Below, piece by piece: positions 1-5,160 of a stretch of 7,906 nucleotides of DNA. The stretch is from positions 1-7,906 of the forward strand of contig JADGOD010000184.1 of assembly GCA_017883125.1 (NCBI GenBank), written 5' to 3'. Each line of letters starts with the position of its first letter. The stretch's first letter is position 1. The stretch comes from Acidimicrobiales bacterium (GTDB lineage: Bacteria; Actinomycetota; Acidimicrobiia; Acidimicrobiales; RAAP-2). Below the pieces are notes generated by a model. The model saw only the letters and a list, made by a program, of their open reading frames with translations. It did not search any database and was not told the DNA's origin. Both the position numbers and the translations under genes were made by a program.

Positions 1-1
1 C

Positions 2-67
2 CGCAACGATCAGTTCACCGAGGCGGTCACCAGGTTCCTCGAGGTCTCCGTCACCCTTCCGGCTTGA
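2..67 (+). CDS. 3' end of an unidentified plus-strand gene (partial)
   Basis: The first complete codons of the window read as a GC-rich frame for 21 residues (beginning RNDQFTEAVTRFLEV) and stop at TGA 65-67. The amphipathic FTEAVTRFLEV stretch resembles the closing helix of alpha/beta hydrolases, but 21 residues cannot support a family call. The gene converges on the minus-strand thioesterase that stops at 114. The 46 bases between the two stops hold only a weak GATGC/GCATC inverted repeat (75-79 and 92-96) and no clear terminator. This could be chance open frame at the edge; the neat G/C-ending codons and the convergent layout favour a real gene end. Confidence 0.35.
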   Translation, partial: RNDQFTEAVTRFLEVSVTLPA

Positions 68-113
68 GGGCAGCGATGCGTCGCCGCCGGTGCATCAGCC
101 CGAGGTGCCTGGC

Positions 114-563
114 TTATCGTCCTTCTCCTCTGTCGGGAGGCGGCGAGCGGCGAGCGGCGAAGGTGAGCATCCCGGTGGCGATGTGGAGACTGTCGGCGCC
201 GAGGTCGACAACCTCCACGCGGACCGAGGCGGACCGGCCCCCGCGACGCAGCACGTGCGCTGTCGCGAGGACCGGGCCGACACAGGCTCCGCGGTGAAAG
301 GTGACGTGCATGTCCATGGTGGTCGTCTGGTCGTAGGGCTCAGGTCCCTCGAGAAGCGCGATCCCAGCGACCAAGTCGATCAAGGTGGCCAGCAGCCCGC
401 CCTGGACGGCTCCCGAGGAGTTGACCACCTGGGGGGTGACGTCCATCTGGACCGCCCAGTCCGCGCCGGGGACCTCGACAGTCTTCCGGTGCATGGACGC
501 GATGGCGTGACCGTTCGGGAGTGAGTCCCACGGTCGATCTCCCGCCAAGGCCGTATCGGACAT
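114..563 (-). CDS. PaaI-type single hotdog acyl-CoA thioesterase
   Basis: A 149-residue protein with the length and core of a PaaI/YbdB-like hotdog thioesterase, a family that hydrolyses acyl- or aryl-CoA thioesters in the cytoplasm. The hotdog helix motif is at residues 48-70: N48, then VQGG at 53-56 (where PaaI usually has HGG), then D63, which lines up with the family's catalytic acid. The following strands (TTTMDMHVTFHRG, about 80-92; VGPVLATAHVLRRGGRSASV, about 95-114) are the usual central sheet. The ATG at 563 is 14 bases downstream of the SDR stop codon. Its Shine-Dalgarno (GGGGG, 573-577) directly follows that TAA, with 9 bases to the ATG. This spacing implies co-transcription with the SDR as the last gene of the minus block. 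The last 10 residues are Arg/Pro-rich and probably disordered. Family call is confident; substrate is unknown. Confidence 0.85.
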   Translation of the reverse strand: MSDTALAGDRPWDSLPNGHAIASMHRKTVEVPGADWAVQMDVTPQVVNSSGAVQGGLLATLIDLVAGIALLEGPEPYDQTTTMDMHVTFHRGACVGPVLATAHVLRRGGRSASVRVEVVDLGADSLHIATGMLTFAARRSPPPDRGEGR

Positions 564-577
564 CAGGAGGATCCCCC

Positions 578-1360
578 TTAGCCGCGAGGCGCCTTCGGCG
601 AGAACCGGATGGCTCCGTCGATCCGGATGACCTCACCGTTGAGGTACGAGTTCTCGACGAGGGACTGAACAAGCTGGGCGTACTCGGCCGGGAGACCCAT
701 GCGCTTCGGGAACGGGACTGCGGGGCCCCAGATCTCGTTGAGCTGCTCGAGCGGCATGCCGTACGCCGGGGTCACAAAGGTCCCCGGGGCGATGGTCATC
801 ACGCGGATTCCCACGACGGCGAGGTCGCGAGCGGCCGTCAGCGTCATGCCGATGACGCCGCCCTTGGCGGCGGCGTAGGCGACCTGACCGATGGTGCCCT
901 CGTAGCCGGCGATGGACGCGGTGTTGATGATCAGACCACGCTCACCGTCGGTCTGAGGCTCCGACTTGGCGATCGCCTCTGCAGCCAGACGGTCCACGTT
1001 GAAGGTCCCGACGAGGTAGGCGTCGACGACCTTGCGGAAGTCTTCGAGCGTGTGGGGCGAGCCGTCGGACTTGAGGGTGCGCCCACCGCCACCGAAGCCA
1101 CCGTGCACGGCAACGGCCAGGCGGATCGGACCCATGGCAACGGCCTTGGCGATCGCCGCTTGGACGTCTGCGTCCTCGAGGACGTTGGTCTTGTGGAAGA
1201 CGGCGGCGTCACCGAGCTCTGCAGCGAGGGCCTCGCCCTTCTCCTCTGCGAGGTCGGCGATGACGACCTTGGCTCCGGCTGCGACCAGACGGCGCACCGT
1301 GGCCTCGCCCAGACCGCCCGCACCACCGGTGACGATTGCTGAAGAACCCTTGATGTCCAT
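578..1360 (-). CDS. SDR family dehydrogenase, HSD10 / 3-hydroxyacyl-CoA dehydrogenase-like
   Basis: A 260-residue classical short-chain dehydrogenase. The Rossmann motif TGGAGGLG is at residues 11-18, and D36 closes the second strand, the acidic residue that selects NAD over NADP. Catalytic residues are N121 (GTFNVDRLAAEA), S149 (NTASIAGYEG) and the YAAAK motif with Y162 and K166. The S-I-A-G-Y-E-G-T-I-G-Q segment and the C-terminal NGEVIRIDGAIRF are typical of the HSD10 (type 2 3-hydroxyacyl-CoA dehydrogenase) branch, which oxidises 3-hydroxyacyl-CoAs and some hydroxysteroids. The motif that usually reads NNAG or NCAG is VHGG at 85-88, followed by an extra Gly-rich turn. I chose the ATG at 1360 over the in-frame GTG at 1381 because AGGAG lies 7 bases upstream of the ATG, inside the longer version. 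The gene shares close spacing with the hotdog gene downstream, so both could act on the same CoA-linked intermediate. Subfamily assignment is by motif resemblance. Confidence 0.88.
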   Translation of the reverse strand: MDIKGSSAIVTGGAGGLGEATVRRLVAAGAKVVIADLAEEKGEALAAELGDAAVFHKTNVLEDADVQAAIAKAVAMGPIRLAVAVHGGFGGGGRTLKSDGSPHTLEDFRKVVDAYLVGTFNVDRLAAEAIAKSEPQTDGERGLIINTASIAGYEGTIGQVAYAAAKGGVIGMTLTAARDLAVVGIRVMTIAPGTFVTPAYGMPLEQLNEIWGPAVPFPKRMGLPAEYAQLVQSLVENSYLNGEVIRIDGAIRFSPKAPRG

Positions 1361-1367
1361 GATGTTT

Positions 1368-1372
1368 CTCCT
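1368..1372 (-). promoter_or_regulatory. Ribosome binding site that fixes the SDR start
   Basis: AGGAG on the minus strand with a 7-base spacer to the ATG at 1360. It would sit inside the coding sequence if the upstream GTG at 1381 were the start, so it decides the start choice. It is the only canonical AGGAG among those minus-strand genes that do not use a GGGGG-type site. Confidence 0.7.
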
Positions 1373-1477
1373 GTCTCTCACTCATCGGCACACTACGGCC
1401 GAGTTCGAATAGGGCCTGAGGCGACGCGCTCTTCTTCAGGTGGGGAGCGACGTGCCGCGGGCTGCGTGACGCGATAT

Positions 1478-1514
1478 TAGACGTGTCCGGCGGGGGCCCC
1501 GCCGGACACGTCTA
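1478..1514. terminator. 37-bp near-perfect palindrome; possible U-less terminator or operator
   Basis: An 18-base arm (1478-1495, beginning TAGACGTGTCCGGC and ending GGGG) is followed by one G at 1496 and its exact reverse complement (1497-1514). As RNA on either strand it would form a long, very stable GC hairpin with the innermost pairs opened as a loop. It begins 27 bases beyond the amidohydrolase stop codon and about 118 bases before the SDR start, so the obvious role is intrinsic termination of the amidohydrolase transcript. No U-run follows on either strand: the minus-strand continuation is AATATCGC and the plus-strand one is GCTCGC. Actinobacteria often use such U-poor hairpins. It could instead be a protein-binding palindrome upstream of the SDR gene. 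The rest of the 180-base gap shows no promoter I trust. Confidence 0.65.
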
Positions 1515-1540
1515 GCTCGCTGAACTGCGTGGTGCCTGGC

Positions 1541-2743
1541 TCAGGCTGCGCTGAGGCCCAGCATGCGGTTGAGGTTCTCGCCCATGATGTTGGCGATGTC
1601 CTTCTCAGGAAGCCCCTCGAGATCATCGACGAAGGTCACCGGGTCCGACATGCCCTCGGGGTGCGGGTAGTCCGAGCCGAACACCACGTGCTCCGCTCCC
1701 ATCATCTCGACGAGGCCCTTGGGGTCCTCCTCGTGGAACGGGTGCACGATGAAGCTCCGGCGGAACGTGTCGGCAGGGTTCTCATCGAAGACCTGCGGGT
1801 AGTGCGCCCACGCGTACTCCATGTCGTGGAGCAGCGGCTTCACCCAGTTCGTCCCGTTCTCGACGGGCATGAACCGGAGCTTGGGGAACCTCGAGGCGAG
1901 GCCGTGCCCGATGACCGAGGCCACGGTGTCCATGATGGGACGGCCCTGGTGCGAGAGGATGGCCGCCATGCCCGAGATGTCACGGAAGGGGGTCATCTCG
2001 CCGTCGGCGATCCCCTCCCACTCGTTCTGGTAGCGCTGGTAGCCGCTGTCGGACGCGTGCATCCCGACGAGGAGCCCAGCTTCCTCGACGCGCTTCCAGA
2101 ACGGGTCGAACTCGGGGAGCGCCGGCGACCTCGGCCCCTCGAAGCCCCAGACGGGTGCCGGGCGGACCAGGATGATCTTGGCCCCGTTGTCCACCACGAA
2201 GTCCAACTCGCGCTGCGCCTCCTCGAGGATGCCGAGGTGGATCACCGGCGTCGCGAACATCCGGTTGTCGTAGTTGTACGTCCACTCCTCGGCCATCCAT
2301 CGGTTCAGCGCGTGGACCGCTGCGTGGACGGCCCGCGGGTTGGACCGGACCCGCTCTTCGAGCAGGCTCGCCAGCGTCGGCCACATGATGGCACGATCGA
2401 TGCCCAGCTCGTCAAGGAGCTCGATGCGGGGCCCAGACTGCGAGAACCCTGGAAGTGCGCGCATCCCCTTGCCCAGCACCTCCCTGCGGGACTTGCCCTC
2501 AGGGTTGCCGACCTTGAAGTACTCCTCCTGCGCTCCGGGTTGCGCCACGACCTCGAACGTCGGGTTCGGGATGTAGTCGCTGATCACGTTGTTCACGGCG
2601 ATCTTCGTGCGGCCGTCGACCTGGACGTACTTGATGAAGCCCGCATACTCGTCGGGCAGGTACCGGGTGAACGCCTCAGGCGTCTCATACATGTGGTTGT
2701 CTGCGTCGAAGACGAAGTACCCCTTGTCACCGCGAGTAGGCAT
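1541..2743 (-). CDS. Amidohydrolase family protein (Amidohydro_2, ACMSD-like metal-dependent hydrolase/decarboxylase)
   Basis: A 400-residue TIM-barrel amidohydrolase of the ACMSD / Amidohydro_2 branch, whose members hydrolyse or decarboxylate carboxylated or amide substrates with a divalent metal. The N-terminal strand motif is DADNHMYE at 13-20, the actinobacterial variant in which the usual HxH metal pair is reduced to one His with a nearby Glu. Other likely metal or active-site residues are H229 (VGMHASDSGY), H280 (VIGHGLASRFPKL, followed by the conserved PKLRFMPVENG) and D358 in VFGSDYPHPEG. The C-terminus (NIMGENLNRMLGL) is the family's typical last helix. The ATG at 2743 has GAGGGGG six bases upstream, and the protein begins only 8 residues before the first barrel strand. 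A 149-base gap with a sigma70-like promoter separates it from the TesB gene, so it can have its own transcript. The family call is strong; reaction and substrate are open. Related proteins often sit in steroid, terpenoid or aromatic degradation clusters. Confidence 0.88.
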   Translation of the reverse strand: MPTRGDKGYFVFDADNHMYETPEAFTRYLPDEYAGFIKYVQVDGRTKIAVNNVISDYIPNPTFEVVAQPGAQEEYFKVGNPEGKSRREVLGKGMRALPGFSQSGPRIELLDELGIDRAIMWPTLASLLEERVRSNPRAVHAAVHALNRWMAEEWTYNYDNRMFATPVIHLGILEEAQRELDFVVDNGAKIILVRPAPVWGFEGPRSPALPEFDPFWKRVEEAGLLVGMHASDSGYQRYQNEWEGIADGEMTPFRDISGMAAILSHQGRPIMDTVASVIGHGLASRFPKLRFMPVENGTNWVKPLLHDMEYAWAHYPQVFDENPADTFRRSFIVHPFHEEDPKGLVEMMGAEHVVFGSDYPHPEGMSDPVTFVDDLEGLPEKDIANIMGENLNRMLGLSAA

Positions 2744-2835
2744 CGCTTTCCCCCTCTTTCTCTTGCACTTGGTCTCGGCACCCCCTTTGCCCTCTGGACA
2801 AATACTTGCGAGCCGAGATGATTGGACCTTTTCCT

Positions 2836-2864
2836 AACCTAGAACCCCATCGGTGACCTCTCAA
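2836..2864 (-). promoter_or_regulatory. Sigma70-like promoter for the amidohydrolase gene
   Basis: On the minus strand TTGAGA (2864-2859, five of six matches to TTGACA) is followed by exactly 17 bases and TAGGTT (2841-2836, matching the actinobacterial TANNNT -10). Transcription would start near 2829, leaving a leader of roughly 86 bases before the ATG at 2743. The position, 29 bases past the TesB stop and upstream of the amidohydrolase, fits an internal promoter in the minus block. This is by-eye matching with no expression data. Confidence 0.5.
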
Positions 2865-2892
2865 GTCGGGGCCCCCGGATCGGTCTCCACCG

Positions 2893-3747
2893 CTAGAACT
2901 TCGAGCGCTCCCCGCCGCTGGGCGCCCGGTCCTTGGGGAAGTCCCGGACCATGTTGTCCTGGACATAGGACGCCACGAGGCGCCCGTCCTCGGTGAAGAC
3001 GTTCGCCCGGCCGTAGGTGCGGCCGCGGCCCGCATAGGGGCTCTCGTGAGCCAGCAGGTGCCACGCCGAGGCGTCGATCGGCTCGTGGAAGGTGAGCGTG
3101 TGGCCGAGGACGCTGGTCGAGATCGAGACATGTGCCATCGCCTGACCGATCCCCTCGTGGGGGCGCATGGCCGTGGCGATGAGGAAACCGTCTGTGGCAT
3201 AGGCGAGCAGCGCCTGGCCCATGAGCCCCTCTGAGTTCTCACCGGGGAACCGGCTCCACACGTTGAGCTCGGCCGGGCCGACAGCGGCTGGATCCGAGAG
3301 GTCGACGCCGTCGACGATCCGGATCTGCCAGAAGTCACCCTCCGCCTCGCGCTCGGGGGTCTCCATCGGAGAGGTGACGTCAGGCATCGGCATCTGGTGG
3401 CGGATCAGATCAGGCTCGTCCGCGGTCAGCGAGACGAGCGCTCTCGTGCAGAGCCTGCCCTCCTGGCGGACGGTCACCGTGGCGCTGGCCATGGCCCGAC
3501 CGGCCGCCATCATCTCGACCTCGATCTCGAGCGGCTTGGAGATGTCGCCGCCACGGGCGAAGACGTTCTGGATCGTCTTGACGTACTTCTCGGGCGCGAC
3601 GGTCGACGCCGCGATGATCGACTGGGCCAGGAGCTGGCCTCCGAAGACGACCCCGCCCATGCCGGCGACGAAGTTCTGGCCGATGAACCGACCCTCACCG
3701 ACCTGCTCAAGCTCCAGAACGCCTCTCAGCGACTTCTCTTCCGTCAT
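2893..3747 (-). CDS. TesB-family double-hotdog acyl-CoA thioesterase (divergent active site)
   Basis: A 284-residue protein, the usual TesB (acyl-CoA thioesterase II) length, with two hotdog domains. The N-terminal domain has VFGGQLLAQS (34-43) and a FARGGDISKPLEIEVE strand (about 63-78). The C-terminal domain has the TLTFHEPIDASAWHLLAHESPYA segment (about 217-239) and DGRLVASYVQDNMVR (254-268). E. coli TesB uses an Asp-Thr-Gln set (D204, T228, Q278). By eye the Gln is kept (Q263), but the Asp position reads G215 (LGHTLTFH where LDHSMWFH is usual) and the Thr position reads P237. The enzyme may be inactive, re-routed or altered in specificity. I chose the ATG at 3747 (MTEEKSLRG) because GAGGGGGA lies just upstream; an in-frame extension to 3834 adds 29 Arg/Pro-containing residues unlike TesB. 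A 109-base gap without a visible promoter separates it from the quinone oxidoreductase gene, so read-through is likely. Confidence 0.87.
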   Translation of the reverse strand: MTEEKSLRGVLELEQVGEGRFIGQNFVAGMGGVVFGGQLLAQSIIAASTVAPEKYVKTIQNVFARGGDISKPLEIEVEMMAAGRAMASATVTVRQEGRLCTRALVSLTADEPDLIRHQMPMPDVTSPMETPEREAEGDFWQIRIVDGVDLSDPAAVGPAELNVWSRFPGENSEGLMGQALLAYATDGFLIATAMRPHEGIGQAMAHVSISTSVLGHTLTFHEPIDASAWHLLAHESPYAGRGRTYGRANVFTEDGRLVASYVQDNMVRDFPKDRAPSGGERSKF

Positions 3748-3856
3748 GACTCCCCCTCGTCTCTGCGGCGGACACGCCCGCCTCGTCTGCTTGACCTCTC
3801 GATTCGGCAGTGAGTCTGGCACGACACATCGCACACGTCACACTCCAACCTCGGAT

Positions 3857-4828
3857 CTACGGCTCGATCAGGATCTTCCCGATCGCCCGGCGCTCGGCCA
3901 CCATCGCCAGCGCGTCGGCCCCCGCATCAAGCGGGAACGACGCCGAGACGAGCGGTGAGATCTTGCCGGTGTTCAACCACTCCATCAGCTCGGCCAAGTC
4001 GCGCTCGCTGTCAGCCGGCTGGTTCCGGGCGAAGCCCTCCATGGTGAAGCCGGTGATGATCACGCCCTTGAGCAGCACCAGGTTGAGCGGGATCTTCGGG
4101 ATCTCGCCATCGGCGAAGCCGATGACGATGAACCGCCCGCCCCACGCCATGGAGCGCAGCGCCGCCTCTGCGTAGGCACCGCCCACGGGGTCGATGACGA
4201 CGTCGGCGCCGGTGCCGGTGATCTCCCGGATGCGGCTCTTGAGGTCCTCGGTCGTGTAGTTAATCGTGGCCACCGCTCCCCTGGCTCGGCAGGCCTCGAG
4301 CTTCTCGGCGCTCGATGCGGCAGCGATGACCCGGGCGCCCATCAACGTGGCCAGCTCAACCGCCGCCATGCCGACGCCGCCCGCCGCGCCGAGCACGACG
4401 ACCCACTCGCCCGCGGCGACGTGGGCGAAGCTCCGCAGCGCGTGCTGCGAGGTCCGGTACGCCACCGAGAACGCCGCGGCGCTCTTGAGGTCCACCCGAT
4501 CATCGAGCACGGTGACACCGGCGGCGGAAGAGATCACCTTCTCGGCGAAGGCCCCCGTCATCGCCGAGCCCATCACCCGATCACCAACCGTGACGTTGGT
4601 CACCCCAGGACCCACCGCACTGACCACGCCGGCGTACTCGCTCCCCGGTGTGTAGGGGACCGGGACGTGCCACTGATAGAGGTCGGCCATGATCAGGACG
4701 TCAGGGAAGTTCAACGCCGCGGCGGTGACGTCGACGAGGACCTCCCCCTCTCCGGGAACCGGATCGGGGAGGTCCTCGACGACAGCGTTCGTCACCGGGC
4801 CGTACTCATTGCAGCGAAGTGCTTTCAT
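3857..4828 (-). CDS. NADPH:quinone oxidoreductase family protein (zinc-free MDR)
   Basis: A 323-residue medium-chain dehydrogenase/reductase of the quinone oxidoreductase branch. The N-terminal GroES-like domain includes NFPDVLIMADLYQ (40-52) and PYTPGSEYAGVVSAVGPGV (58-76); the catalytic-zinc cysteine of alcohol dehydrogenases is absent (FPD instead of CHTD or CGSD), and so is the structural-zinc Cys lobe. The nucleotide-binding loop GAAGGVG is at 147-153, and ASSAEK at 171-176 provides the Ser/Lys pattern common in NADPH-preferring members. The protein ends in GKILIEP, typical of the family. Such enzymes reduce quinones, enoyl-CoAs or other enones. The ATG at 4828 has AGGAG six bases upstream, placed immediately after the stop codon of the start-less frame at 4841, so translational coupling to that remnant looks possible. 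Exact substrate is unknown. Confidence 0.88.
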   Translation of the reverse strand: MKALRCNEYGPVTNAVVEDLPDPVPGEGEVLVDVTAAALNFPDVLIMADLYQWHVPVPYTPGSEYAGVVSAVGPGVTNVTVGDRVMGSAMTGAFAEKVISSAAGVTVLDDRVDLKSAAAFSVAYRTSQHALRSFAHVAAGEWVVVLGAAGGVGMAAVELATLMGARVIAAASSAEKLEACRARGAVATINYTTEDLKSRIREITGTGADVVIDPVGGAYAEAALRSMAWGGRFIVIGFADGEIPKIPLNLVLLKGVIITGFTMEGFARNQPADSERDLAELMEWLNTGKISPLVSASFPLDAGADALAMVAERRAIGKILIEP

Positions 4829-4840
4829 CCCCCTCTCCTA

Positions 4841-5005
4841 TCAGGAGTTGCGAACGTTGTGCTCGATCCACGCCGCGATCTTGACCTCGGCCTCGGCCCG
4901 CATCTGGGGAATGTACTGTGTCGGCCACAGATCGTCGGAGGGCTCGTGGCCCTTGAGCACCTCTCGGACGACGGTGATCTTGTGGACCTCGGTCGGGAGT
5001 TCGAC
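4841..5005 (-). pseudogene. Start-less 3' gene remnant or unconventional small gene
   Basis: A frame ending at TGA 4841-4843 has strongly coding-like codons (almost all G or C at position three) for about its last 55 residues, from roughly 5005 down. The reading includes HKITVVREVLKGHEPSDDLW and ends KIAAWIEHNVRNS. No ATG, GTG, TTG or CTG occurs in frame between an ATG at 5179 and a GTG at 4960. The ATG at 5179 lies inside the divergent LLM gene, has no ribosome binding site, and the codons up to about 5010 are not coding-like. The GTG would leave only 39 residues and start inside a strong helix. The simplest reading is a truncated gene whose 5' part was lost when the present upstream region formed; a rare start codon or sequencing frameshift is the alternative. 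The product family is not recognised. Its stop lies 12 bases before the quinone oxidoreductase ATG. The left boundary is the stop codon; 5005 is an estimate. Confidence 0.45.
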
Positions 5006-5021
5006 TGCTCCCGATTCGTCT

Positions 5022-5079
5022 CCGGTGAGAGAGGCAGCCGACCGGTGAGCTCGTATGGCACGCTGGACCTCCCGGTGAG
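5022..5079 (+). repeat. Three phased direct repeats of CCGGTGAG
   Basis: Exact copies of CCGGTGAG (CTCACCGG on the other strand) lie at 5022-5029, 5042-5049 and 5072-5079. Start-to-start offsets are 20 and 30 bases, which is near two and three helical turns, so all copies face about the same side of the helix. The repeats sit 82-139 bases upstream of the plus-strand LLM start codon at 5161, in the segment between the divergent blocks. They could be binding sites for a regulator or an upstream activator. A partly overlapping second 8-mer, TGGACCTC, also occurs three times (4983-4990, 5064-5071, 5091-5098). Function is inferred from pattern only. Confidence 0.5.
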
Positions 5080-5117
5080 GAGAGCCGCTGTGGACCTCGC
5101 AGCGGTCAGGGTGCTCG

Positions 5118-5140
5118 GTCGGTGGCCGATCGACACCGAC
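5118..5140. promoter_or_regulatory. Inverted repeat upstream of the first LLM gene; possible operator
   Basis: GTCGGTG (5118-5124) is mirrored exactly by CACCGAC (5134-5140) with a 9-base spacer; the dyad centre is at 5129, 32 bases before the LLM start codon. Size and position fit a TetR- or MarR-type operator overlapping the promoter or leader, but no regulator gene is present in the window and no clear -35/-10 pair is visible around it. Arms of 7 bp can arise by chance in GC-rich DNA. Confidence 0.3.
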
Positions 5141-5160
5141 TCGCCACTCGAGGAGGCCAG

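Noticed and set aside
75..96. GATGC/GCATC inverted repeat between convergent genes
   Set aside because: Five pairs with a 12-base loop and no U-run; not strong enough to call a terminator.
521..1342. 273-residue plus-strand open frame
   Set aside because: Antisense shadow of the SDR gene; the SDR frame has complete cofactor and catalytic motifs, this one has none.
1529..2821. Long 430-residue plus-strand open frame
   Set aside because: It lies antisense to the amidohydrolase, is rich in Arg, Val, His and Asp with no family motifs, and arises from high GC on the opposite strand.
2867..2877. CGGGGCCCCCG palindrome after the TesB stop
   Set aside because: Only 5-bp arms with one base between them, too short to fold as a hairpin terminator, and it precedes the putative promoter.
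3822..3844. GTGT-rich imperfect repeats in the gap between TesB and the quinone oxidoreductase
   Set aside because: Three GTGTG-like words with uneven offsets of 7 and 9 bases and no symmetric centre; no -10 element nearby, so a regulatory call is not supported.
3221..3958. 245-residue plus-strand Ser/Thr/Pro-rich open frame
   Set aside because: Overlaps TesB and the QOR 3' end on the other strand; composition is a typical GC-rich frame shadow, not a secreted protein.
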